Source: Granulosicoccaceae bacterium
GTDB taxonomy: Bacteria; Pseudomonadota; Gammaproteobacteria; Granulosicoccales; Granulosicoccaceae
Direction: 5' to 3'
Length of the DNA: 64,000 nucleotides
Assembly (NCBI GenBank): GCA_020629835.1
Contig: JAHDCO010000006.1
Coordinates: forward strand, 45,771-109,770
In this document: positions 55,377-63,519 of the stretch, one piece after another
How the letters are laid out: every line of letters starts with the position of its first letter
Position numbering within the stretch: position 1 is the first letter of the stretch
Program-made: the position numbers and the translations under genes
Notes under the pieces: generated by a model
Seen by the model: only the letters and a program-made list of their open reading frames with translations
Database searches by the model: none
What the model was told of the DNA's origin: nothing

Positions 55377-56786
55377 ATGAAACAAACACTCGTCATTTTA
55401 GTTGTGGGCCTTAGCCCTGCGTTGGTCGGGCAGCACACGCCCCATTTGTCTCGATTAGCTGCACGCGGCGGGCTGCGGGCGATGGGTGCTGTGACGCCTG
55501 CCGTCACCTGCTCAGCGCAGTCCAGCATGTTGACCGGTTTAACGCCGAGTGAACACGGGATTGTGGCCAATGGCTGGTATTTCAGAGACTTATCTGAAAC
55601 CTGGCTATGGCGGCAGTCAAACCGTTTGGTGGGTGGCGAAAAAGTCTGGGAAGCTGGCAAAAAAATCGATCCGAATTTCACGTGCGCCAAAATGTTCTGG
55701 TGGTACAACATGTACGCCTCAGCCGATTGGAGTGCCACACCGCGGCCAATGTACCCAGCCGATGGTCGAAAAATTCCAGACCATTACACCTTCCCGGCTG
55801 AACTGCACGATGAGCTGGATGGCAAATTCGGGCAATTTCCGTTATTTAAATTCTGGGGCCCGGCGGCGGACATTACCTCCAGCCGTTGGATCAGTGATGC
55901 CACGGTGCATATGATGCAAACGCGCTCACCCACGCTGACGCTGACATACTTACCGCATTTGGATTACAACCTGCAGCGCTTGGGACCGGATATGTCGCAC
56001 CCGCAGCTGCAACAAGATTTAATGGACGTCGATGCGTTATGCGGCGAGCTGATAGCCGAGGCAGAAAAACAGAACATGGAAGTGATGGTGGTCTCTGAAT
56101 ACGGCATTACACCGGTAACTGACGCCGTGCATATTAATCGTGCACTAAGAGACGCCGGACTGGTTCGCGTCCGAGAAGAGCAGGGCCGAGAACAATTGGA
56201 TGCTGGAGCCAGTGATGCGTTTGCTGTTGCTGACCATCAACTCGCGCATGTGTACGTTAACAACCGCGATAAGTTGGACGAAACACGCGCCATCCTTGAA
56301 GCCCTGGACGGTGTAGAGCACGTGTTGGATGAATCGGGTAAACGTGCGTGGGGGTTAGATCACGAACGATCGGGCGAACTGGTTGCAATTTCAAAAGCCG
56401 ATCGTTGGTTCAGTTATTACTACTGGTTGGATGATGCGCGCGCACCGGACTATTCAACCACGGTTGATATTCACAGAAAACCCGGGTATGACCCGGTTGA
56501 GTTGTTTGTTGACCCTGCGATTAAGTTGCCCATGGCTGCTATTGGCTCGCGCTTAGTTCGTAAAAAGCTGGGTTTTAGAACACTGATGGATGTGATTTCG
56601 AATCACGATACGCAGTTAGTTAAAGGTGCGCATGGCAGGCCCACGGATGATCCTGATCATGGGCCGGTGTTAATCAGCTCGAATGCAGCGTTGTTGCCGA
56701 GTACGGTTCATCAAACCGATATCAAGCAACTGATGCTAGAGCATGTGTTTGGGTCGCAGGGTGCCGGGGTTGAAGATGCGGCTTGA
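55377..56786 (+). CDS. eboF: EboF: alkaline-phosphatase-fold phosphodiesterase/nucleotide pyrophosphatase
   Basis: 469 residues from ATG 55377. The nucleophile is Thr in PAVTCSAQSSMLTGLTPSEHG; FFxx features VANGWYFRD and KMFWWYNMYASADW, then YLPHLDYNLQRLGPD and AYAVADHQLAHVYV-like metal residues (VADHQLAHVY; HDTQLVKGAHGRP). No signal peptide. Encoded separately from the other ebo genes by direction, transcribed opposite to eboE. Confidence 0.85.
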   Translation: MKQTLVILVVGLSPALVGQHTPHLSRLAARGGLRAMGAVTPAVTCSAQSSMLTGLTPSEHGIVANGWYFRDLSETWLWRQSNRLVGGEKVWEAGKKIDPNFTCAKMFWWYNMYASADWSATPRPMYPADGRKIPDHYTFPAELHDELDGKFGQFPLFKFWGPAADITSSRWISDATVHMMQTRSPTLTLTYLPHLDYNLQRLGPDMSHPQLQQDLMDVDALCGELIAEAEKQNMEVMVVSEYGITPVTDAVHINRALRDAGLVRVREEQGREQLDAGASDAFAVADHQLAHVYVNNRDKLDETRAILEALDGVEHVLDESGKRAWGLDHERSGELVAISKADRWFSYYYWLDDARAPDYSTTVDIHRKPGYDPVELFVDPAIKLPMAAIGSRLVRKKLGFRTLMDVISNHDTQLVKGAHGRPTDDPDHGPVLISSNAALLPSTVHQTDIKQLMLEHVFGSQGAGVEDAA

Positions 56787-56853
56787 TCGGTCGACGATTT
56801 AGACCGATTAGTGATGTCCATCTAAGGCTAATAAGCCGTTCAGTAGCGGTGGC

Positions 56854-57696
56854 TTACCCATCACTGCGCTGCGTATTGTCTTCTAACGCTGAACAGCGAG
56901 CTTTCAGTTCGTCGACTTGTTCTTGCAGTAACTCGATATGCAGAAGCAATTCGGATACATCTGTATTTGCCTGGCTACCCTTCGAAGCAGATGATGCATC
57001 GTTCGAGAGCGCGTGAGATGTCTCAGTGGTTTGTTGTGTGGAAGTGCTGGGCTGAACGCTCGCTACTGAATCCGAATTCGACGCAACGTTATCTGGCACG
57101 CCGCTGAACAAATGCATAAAACGTTCACCTCGCTGTCCAGGTTGTGGTTGTAGCTTCACAACAAAAGGCACTTCTCGTTGGCATAATCGATCAAGCGTGT
57201 GTTCTAAATCTTCCTTTCCGGCAAATTCCACCATGCGCTGCGTGCGTGTTAAGAGTTCACTAACGGTTTGGGGCCCGCGCAGCATCATGACGCACAGAAC
57301 GGATTGATGTTTTTTACCCAAGCCCAGTGCGTTGATAAAGTTTTGCGCGTACTTTTCCGCGCGTGAACCGTATTCTTTACTGACAAATTTTGCGTGCTGG
57401 AGCTGTTGTAAGGTTCTTGCCACTTCACCTTGCGCATAGTTACTTACCGGGTCACGGCTGGATTTCTGATTGCAGGCGGTTATCAGGCTATTCAGCGTCA
57501 ATGGGTACTGGTCAGGCGTGGTGAGCTGTTTCTCCATAAGGGCGCCCAGCACTCGACGCTCGATGCTGACCAATTGAGGCACAACGGCAGGTTCTTGTTG
57601 TTTCGTGCTGACATCACTGCCGCGCGCGTCATCGGCGCTACCGTCGACACCGGTTGAATGAGGTGAGCTATCACTGTATCGAGGCGAATCATGCAT
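56854..57696 (-). CDS. yceH: DUF480/YceH-family protein
   Basis: 280 residues from the ATG of MHDSPRYSDSS; a longer frame would overlap hrpB. Two winged helices: SIERRVLGALMEKQLTTPDQ with NSLITACNQKSSRDPV, and SVLCVMMLRGPQTVSELLTR with MVEFAGKEDLEHTLDRL. Both N-terminal (about 1-50) and C-terminal (about 210-280) extensions are polar and repetitive, with a final coiled-coil-like LLLHIELLQEQVDELKARCS. Function unknown. It separates eboF from hrpB, inside the split ebo locus. Confidence 0.82.
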   Translation of the reverse strand: MHDSPRYSDSSPHSTGVDGSADDARGSDVSTKQQEPAVVPQLVSIERRVLGALMEKQLTTPDQYPLTLNSLITACNQKSSRDPVSNYAQGEVARTLQQLQHAKFVSKEYGSRAEKYAQNFINALGLGKKHQSVLCVMMLRGPQTVSELLTRTQRMVEFAGKEDLEHTLDRLCQREVPFVVKLQPQPGQRGERFMHLFSGVPDNVASNSDSVASVQPSTSTQQTTETSHALSNDASSASKGSQANTDVSELLLHIELLQEQVDELKARCSALEDNTQRSDG

Positions 57697-57763
57697 AGTG
57701 GGCTTTTCCAAGTGCTTGAATTGATTATAGTAAGAGGAATGTGCCAATCCTTTCCTTTTTTCG

Positions 57764-60421
57764 ATGAGTAATTCGCGGACGCCGTCGTGGATGCAATCGC
57801 GGATGCAATCGCGGATGCAATCGCGGATGCAATCGCGGACGCCGTCGCTGCCGCCCGCGGTTGCGGCTCTACCGATCGCTGCCGCTTTGCCAGATGTGCA
57901 AGCGGCGATTACTGATTCCAACGTGTTGGTGCACGCCGAACCCGGCGCAGGTAAAAGCACCGGGTTGCCATTTGCGCTGCTTCCGAATGCGTCCCCGCAG
58001 CATAAGATCGTTTTGTTGGAGCCACGCCGGCTGGCGGCCCGCGCGGTTGCACAGCGCTTGGCGTCGCTACTGGATGAGTCACTGGGTCAAACCGTTGGGC
58101 TTCGCATGCGCGGGGCAACACACGTATCCGATAACACCGTGATGGAAGTGGTCACCGAGGGTGTACTGACACGATTGCTACAGGCTGACCCCGAACTGAC
58201 AACCTATCAAACCATCATCTTTGATGAGTTCCATGAACGCAGTTTGCACGCCGATCTTGCGCTGGCTCTGTGTCTGGATGTGCAGCAATCACTGCGAGAA
58301 GATTTAAGGCTGGTGTTTATGTCAGCTACCTTAAGTACCGAGTTGCTGGCTGCACATTTGGAAGCGCATCGAGCGCCGGCTCTTAAGCCATTGCAAAGTG
58401 TGCATGCACAAGGTCGGCAGCACCCGGTTGAGATTCGTTGGTGGGGCCCTGTGCCTGCTCGATCCAATGAACACCCAGCACAGCGGCAAACAGCGCATGT
58501 TGTTAATGCTGTGCTGCACGCCATGCAACACGAAGTCGGTGATGTATTGGTGTTTCTGCCCGGTGTGGCTGAAATAGAGCGCGCTGCTCAACTGCTGCAA
58601 GCGCGCTTGACCGAACAAGCAACCGAATTACCTGCTGAGATTTTGCCATTGCACTCACGCGTGGATGATAAAGCGCAGAGGCGTGCAACTGCACCTGCGG
58701 CTGCACGTTCAGACGGCGAACATGCGCAGGCTCACAAGCGGCGCATTATTCTCAGCACAAGCTTAGCTGAGACTTCATTAACTATTGATGGAGTTCGCGT
58801 GGTTGTGGATTCTGGATTGGAACGACGAGGTCGCTGTGATCCTGTGACGAGTGCGACGCGATTAGAGACCGTGCCGGCGAGTCAGGCGAGCGCTGTTCAA
58901 CGTGCTGGACGAGCAGGGCGTACCGCACCTGGGGTTTGCTATCGGTTGTGGTCAGAAGAAAACCACACGCGTCGAGCCCGCAGTTGGGAAGCGGAAGTGT
59001 TACGCGCGGATTTAATGCCAGTGGTAATAGAGCTCGCTGCGTGGGGTGTGGATTCTATTGCGGGTGTGCCGTGGCTAGAAACCCCTAGCGAGGTATCCGC
59101 CGCAAAAGCCACATCAGTGTTAAACAAGCTGCGCGTGATGGCCGGTACAAAGCTCACTCCGACCGGTGATGCGGTTAGCGCGCTCCCCGTACATCCTAGG
59201 CTCGGTGCAATGGTGTTGTGGGCGCAGCAACGCAATGGCTTGGACATCGCGTGTGAATTAGCGGTGCGGCTGGAGCAGGGTACCGGAGGTAATTCGGTAG
59301 ATTTGCTATCGCAACTTGGTACACGCAGTACCACATTCCAAAAACAACAAATCACACAGTTAAAACAGCGCGTAACTGCATTAGCGCAAAACCTATCGTC
59401 AGCTCCTGAACCCATAGACGGTAGTTTGTCGTTGGCGGTACTGGTGGCCTGTGCCTTTCCCGACTGGATTGCTAAACGCAGGCCAGGCCGTGATGCACGG
59501 TATACGCTGGCATGTGGTGCAGGCGTTGTGTTTTCGAATGACGACCCGCTAAGCCAAGCGCCATGGTTGGCTGTAGGCAACCTGGGAGGTGCTGCGGGTG
59601 CTGGAAAGGAGGCACGTGTGTTTTCCGCGTGTGCGCTGGATGTGGAGGAATTGCAGACACATATGCCACATCTGTTTAACTCGATACGGATGTGCGAGTG
59701 GGACGATGCGGCCGAGCGCGTGATCGCCGAACAGCAAACTCGGGTGGGCAATTTGGTGGTGGATTCGAAACCCATTCATTCGATAACTAACGACGATAAG
59801 TTGCAAGCACTGCTAGGCGCTGTAAAAAAACGCGGGTTATCGTGTTTGCCGTGGACTGAAGACTTGCGTCAATGGCAATGGCGTGTGTATCACCTGAAGC
59901 AGACCATGCATGCCGATGAGGCTGACGCTATCCCAGGTATGGATGACGCGGCATTGATGGACCGTTTGGATGATTGGTTGCCGGCGTGGTTAACCGGTGT
60001 CTCCAGTTTTAAAGCGTTGTTGCAGATTGACTTGAACCAAGCGCTACGCAGCCAACTGAGTTATCCGCAACAACAGCAGTTAGATGCATGGTGTCCTACT
60101 CGTTACACCGTGCCAAGTGGCTCATCCATCAAACTGCGTTACTCAGAGCAGGACGTTGTTTTGTCGGTTAAGTTGCAGGAAATGTTTGGTTGCACCGTTA
60201 ACCCATCGGTTGCACAAGGTGCTATCTCATTGAAAATAGAACTGCTGTCACCGGCTCGACGGCCCGTACAGATTACGTCCGACCTGGTTAACTTTTGGCA
60301 GAACAGTTACCCGGCGGTTAAAAAAGATATGGCGGGTCGTTATCCGAAGCACCCTTGGCCAGATGATCCGTTACATGCCGAACCGTCCGCTCGAGCGAAA
60401 CCCAGAAAAAACACGAAGTAA
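57764..60421 (+). CDS. hrpB: ATP-dependent helicase HrpB
   Basis: 885 residues, DEAH-box helicase of the HrpB class. Walker A GAGKST (61-66), DEFHER box near 154-159, motif III SATLST, motif VI QRAGRAGRTAPGVCYRL, then the helicase-associated C-terminal domain and HrpB_C (TRYTVPSGSSIKLRYSEQDV; PRKNTK tail). Residues 10-25 are four MQSR repeats from a 12-bp minisatellite; usual HrpB starts directly at a region like AALPIAAALPDVQAAI. Acts in RNA processing in the cytosol (role poorly known). It lies between two ebo blocks in the opposite orientation to eboDAB. Confidence 0.9.
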   Translation: MSNSRTPSWMQSRMQSRMQSRMQSRTPSLPPAVAALPIAAALPDVQAAITDSNVLVHAEPGAGKSTGLPFALLPNASPQHKIVLLEPRRLAARAVAQRLASLLDESLGQTVGLRMRGATHVSDNTVMEVVTEGVLTRLLQADPELTTYQTIIFDEFHERSLHADLALALCLDVQQSLREDLRLVFMSATLSTELLAAHLEAHRAPALKPLQSVHAQGRQHPVEIRWWGPVPARSNEHPAQRQTAHVVNAVLHAMQHEVGDVLVFLPGVAEIERAAQLLQARLTEQATELPAEILPLHSRVDDKAQRRATAPAAARSDGEHAQAHKRRIILSTSLAETSLTIDGVRVVVDSGLERRGRCDPVTSATRLETVPASQASAVQRAGRAGRTAPGVCYRLWSEENHTRRARSWEAEVLRADLMPVVIELAAWGVDSIAGVPWLETPSEVSAAKATSVLNKLRVMAGTKLTPTGDAVSALPVHPRLGAMVLWAQQRNGLDIACELAVRLEQGTGGNSVDLLSQLGTRSTTFQKQQITQLKQRVTALAQNLSSAPEPIDGSLSLAVLVACAFPDWIAKRRPGRDARYTLACGAGVVFSNDDPLSQAPWLAVGNLGGAAGAGKEARVFSACALDVEELQTHMPHLFNSIRMCEWDDAAERVIAEQQTRVGNLVVDSKPIHSITNDDKLQALLGAVKKRGLSCLPWTEDLRQWQWRVYHLKQTMHADEADAIPGMDDAALMDRLDDWLPAWLTGVSSFKALLQIDLNQALRSQLSYPQQQQLDAWCPTRYTVPSGSSIKLRYSEQDVVLSVKLQEMFGCTVNPSVAQGAISLKIELLSPARRPVQITSDLVNFWQNSYPAVKKDMAGRYPKHPWPDDPLHAEPSARAKPRKNTK
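57791..57838 (+). repeat. 12-bp minisatellite in hrpB, four perfect copies
   Basis: ATGCAATCGCGG repeated four times without error, coding Met-Gln-Ser-Arg. The block is flanked by direct copies of GCGGACGCCGTCG (57775-57787 and 57835-57847). Each unit carries an in-frame ATG. Confidence 0.95.
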
Positions 60422-60458
60422 GATTAGACAAAATCAACGACGACTACGGACCGAGAAC

Positions 60459-61385
60459 TTACTCGATGATTAAGTTATCCGGGTCAGCGGCCTTTCCCGC
60501 TTGTGTGACAACCGGTTCACGGCCGCCGCGTAAGATCGAGTTACCTTCGTACACGGAACGCTGATCGATCGCTGGTGGGTTTAACCAGTCTTCTTCCTTC
60601 ATTTGACCGCTTTGGCCGTAGGCATCCAGTGCGTTTTGATAACACACTTTGCGAACATTCCCTTCGGGGATACCCCGTTCCAATGCGAGTTTTGCGGTCT
60701 TCGCTACGCCCAGCGGTTCTGATATTCCCCAATCGCACGCCGAGTCCACCATCATTCGATCGGCGCCGTACTGCTCTAGAATGTCCACCATGCGAGCGTT
60801 GCCCATCTTGGTGGATGGGTAGATGGAAAAAGCCGCCCAATAACCTCGATCCAGCACCTCTTTTACCGTCTCTTCATTGTTGTGGTCGATAACCACCATC
60901 GAAGGGTCAACACCATGTTCTTCACAGACATCCATCGACCGGGACGTGCCGCGCTTTTTATCCCGGTGAGGAGTGTGCACCATGACTGGTAATTCCAGCT
61001 CTTTTGCCAGTTCCAGTTGCTGACGAAAGTAGCGATCTTCCAGTTCTGTTTGTTCGTCGTACCCGATTTCACCAATGGCAACAACACCTTCCTTTAAGGC
61101 AAAGCGCGGCAGAATTTCCATAACGGCTTCAGCCAGTTCTTCGTTATTGGCTTCTTTGGAATTGAGCCCGATGGTGCAGTAGTGTCGAATGCCAAATTGA
61201 CTGGCACGAAAGCGTTCAAAGCCCACAATAGACGATAGGTAATCTATGTAGGTACCAACGTGCGTACGCGGTTGCCCCAACCAAAACGAAGGTTCGATAA
61301 CGGCGACCACACCCGCAGCTGCCATGCGTTCATAGTCATCGGTGACTCGTGAAATCATATGAGCGTGCGGGTCGATGAACATCAT
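60459..61385 (-). CDS. eboB: EboB: TatD-family metal hydrolase
   Basis: 308 residues. N-terminal metal site FIDPHAHMISRVTDDYE, then IGEIGYDEQTELEDRYFRQQ, the MVHTPHRDKKRGTSR segment, VIDHNNEETVKEVLDRG and MMVDSACDWGISEPLGVAKT. EboB-type TatD enzymes are cytosolic; substrate unknown. Last gene of the eboD-eboA-eboB block, 11 bp after eboA. Confidence 0.87.
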   Translation of the reverse strand: MMFIDPHAHMISRVTDDYERMAAAGVVAVIEPSFWLGQPRTHVGTYIDYLSSIVGFERFRASQFGIRHYCTIGLNSKEANNEELAEAVMEILPRFALKEGVVAIGEIGYDEQTELEDRYFRQQLELAKELELPVMVHTPHRDKKRGTSRSMDVCEEHGVDPSMVVIDHNNEETVKEVLDRGYWAAFSIYPSTKMGNARMVDILEQYGADRMMVDSACDWGISEPLGVAKTAKLALERGIPEGNVRKVCYQNALDAYGQSGQMKEEDWLNPPAIDQRSVYEGNSILRGGREPVVTQAGKAADPDNLIIE

Positions 61386-61396
61386 GTTGTTGGGGC

Positions 61397-62335
61397 CTAA
61401 GTAGACGGTTTTATGTAAGTACTATAAACAGTAGACCAACTCACATCACCTGCGGTTACAGAATGCAGCAATTGCTGATGTTCTGCCGTGAGAGTAGGTA
61501 ATAAATGGGTCAGTTTTTCGCTGGAGGATAAGGCGAGCAGCGCACCTTCTGCGCTACCGGGCGTGGTGTCGTTTAACGCGCGCAGTAAATCGCTGAGTTG
61601 CTGATCTGTTTTTGCGTAGGGGCCGACGCAACGCCACAGTTCCGGTGTTACCGGTCGGCCAGCGGCCCAGCGCTCGTGAGCGTAGTCACACAGTATGGTG
61701 GCCAGTTCGCTGTTGCCGCGTTCGTCTAACCCCACAATTGGGTGTAGCGTGCTATCAATAAACAGCGCTTTTAATACCATGTGGTTCCAGCGGTGGGTAT
61801 CGAATGCGCGACTGGGGTAGGGGTTGTTATGAGCTATGGCTTCAAATACTGCCTGAATACTGGTACGCAACCCATCACCGAGCGCTTGGTCCAACGCTTC
61901 GCTGGGTTCTAACAACGCGGTAGCCTGGTACAAGGCAATCTGTTCGTTAAGGTCCGCTGTTCGGCACAGTTCGGTGTACAGCAGCCCGAAATCGTTGCGC
62001 CCACTGTTTGCCAGATCCGTAATAACCAACACGCGCGCTGCCGTATCGACAGACCATAGATGAGGTTTCCAGCCGGGTAATAACGCGTGCAGCGAAGCTT
62101 GTAAGGTCTTGCCGACCTGCAAGTCTTCTCGACCGAGTTTTCTGGGAATCATGCCCAGGGTGATGTGCAGTGCTTTATCGCTGTAATCGTTGTTCAGTAA
62201 TTCACGGCGTCCGGCCAGCCAACTCCAACAATCATCGCTGATAGACGACTTCAAGCAGTCGTTAAGTGCCTGGGTAGCCTGTGCGATGGCTGACGGCTGA
62301 ATATCATTAGCCATACCAGGGTGTGATGAATTCAT
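61397..62335 (-). CDS. eboA: EboA family protein
   Basis: 312 residues, all helical, without signal peptide or membrane helix. The family core NNPYPSRAFDTHRWNHMVLK is present, with LWRCVGPYAKTDQQLSDLLR near the end. EboA defines the cluster name; its biochemical role is not known. Start overlaps the eboD stop by 4 bp (ATGA). Confidence 0.85.
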   Translation of the reverse strand: MNSSHPGMANDIQPSAIAQATQALNDCLKSSISDDCWSWLAGRRELLNNDYSDKALHITLGMIPRKLGREDLQVGKTLQASLHALLPGWKPHLWSVDTAARVLVITDLANSGRNDFGLLYTELCRTADLNEQIALYQATALLEPSEALDQALGDGLRTSIQAVFEAIAHNNPYPSRAFDTHRWNHMVLKALFIDSTLHPIVGLDERGNSELATILCDYAHERWAAGRPVTPELWRCVGPYAKTDQQLSDLLRALNDTTPGSAEGALLALSSSEKLTHLLPTLTAEHQQLLHSVTAGDVSWSTVYSTYIKPST

Positions 62336-63519
62336 GCAGCAAGCTCAACCTGACGACACTTCAGCCAATCAATCGCGTTCAAAATCAAACTTTCATCCAT
62401 TTGATTAACCTCCACACCCGTACCTAAATCGTCGAGTAGTGTTATGCACAAGTCGCCGCCGAGGTGTTCTTTGAAATCGCGTAACCCTTGTAACAAACTC
62501 CAGCGCTCACCTTTGTCTTTGTGCAGCAGGGCGTCGTCCCATAAATCAAAACCCAATCGATTCAGCAATCGACAAATACGCTCGTCCGCACCGGCTCGTA
62601 AATGGCCGGCCAACACCGAATATCTCGCGTCCAACGCAATGCCAATTGCAACGGCTTCGCCGTGGCGTAACGCATAACGAGTCAGCGTTTCCAATCGATG
62701 CGCAGCCCAATGACCAAAATCCAAAGGTCGTGCGTTACCCGTTTCAAACGGATCGCCACCTTGTCCGATCTGATGCATGTGCAGTTCAGCGCAGCGCCGA
62801 ATCATGTACTGCATGGCGTCGGGGTCGTAGCTTGCTAACTTGCCGTGTTGCTTTTCCAACCAATCGAAAAAACATCGGTCACGAATGAGTGCCACTTTGA
62901 CCGCTTCTGCCATGCCAGACACTTTGTCTCTGTCGGGTAGTGCTTCGATAAAATCGTAGTCGTTGAGTACTGCGTAGGGCGGTGCAAAGGTGCCCAGGTA
63001 ATTCTTTTGCCCATATCGATTCACCCCATTTTTAACACCAACGCCTGAATCGTTTTGAGCCAGTACCGTGGTGGGGATTCGAATATGCCGAATACCCCGG
63101 TGCGCAGTAGCAGCAACAAAGCCAACGGTGTCGAGTAGCGCGCCACCGCCAATGGCAACGACGTAGGCGTGTCGATCCAATCGTGTGTCGACCACAATTT
63201 GATGTAAGTGCTCTCTGAGTTCATCGTCGTTTTTGACTGACTCACCCCCGGTTACGACCACCGGTAATCTCGCAAGTTGAATCTGCTCTGAATGCGCTTC
63301 GGCATACGCTTGAATATCGCTAAGTAATTCTGGACAGGCCGCGCTAACCCCGTCGTCAACAATGCAAATAAAGCGGTGTTTTTTGTCGGTATCTCGTCCT
63401 TGCAATGTGTGTTTAAACGTAGGGTTCTCCGGCTTGAAGAGACCTTTGGTAAAGCTCACCGGAAAACGGAAAGGCACTTGAAAGGACTGGTAAACGGTGT
63501 CGGCTATAGGAGCGTTCAT
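62332..63519 (-). CDS. eboD: EboD: 3-dehydroquinate synthase-like protein
   Basis: 395 residues; start has AAAGGAGA at 7 nt. AroB-like fold: HAYVVAIGGGALLDTVGFVA, RIPTTVLAQNDSGVGVKNGV, GMAEAVKVALIRD, and the metal His residues in LDFGHWAAHRLETLTRYALRHG. This is the EboD sub-branch of sugar phosphate cyclases rather than shikimate AroB. The first base triplet overlaps the stop of the upstream surface-protein gene (ATGA), tying the two in one transcript. Confidence 0.87.
   Translation of the reverse strand: MNAPIADTVYQSFQVPFRFPVSFTKGLFKPENPTFKHTLQGRDTDKKHRFICIVDDGVSAACPELLSDIQAYAEAHSEQIQLARLPVVVTGGESVKNDDELREHLHQIVVDTRLDRHAYVVAIGGGALLDTVGFVAATAHRGIRHIRIPTTVLAQNDSGVGVKNGVNRYGQKNYLGTFAPPYAVLNDYDFIEALPDRDKVSGMAEAVKVALIRDRCFFDWLEKQHGKLASYDPDAMQYMIRRCAELHMHQIGQGGDPFETGNARPLDFGHWAAHRLETLTRYALRHGEAVAIGIALDARYSVLAGHLRAGADERICRLLNRLGFDLWDDALLHKDKGERWSLLQGLRDFKEHLGGDLCITLLDDLGTGVEVNQMDESLILNAIDWLKCRQVELAA

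Noticed and set aside
57791..57838. CRISPR or phage-type repeat array
   Set aside because: Units are contiguous 12-mers without spacers and are coding; this is a minisatellite.
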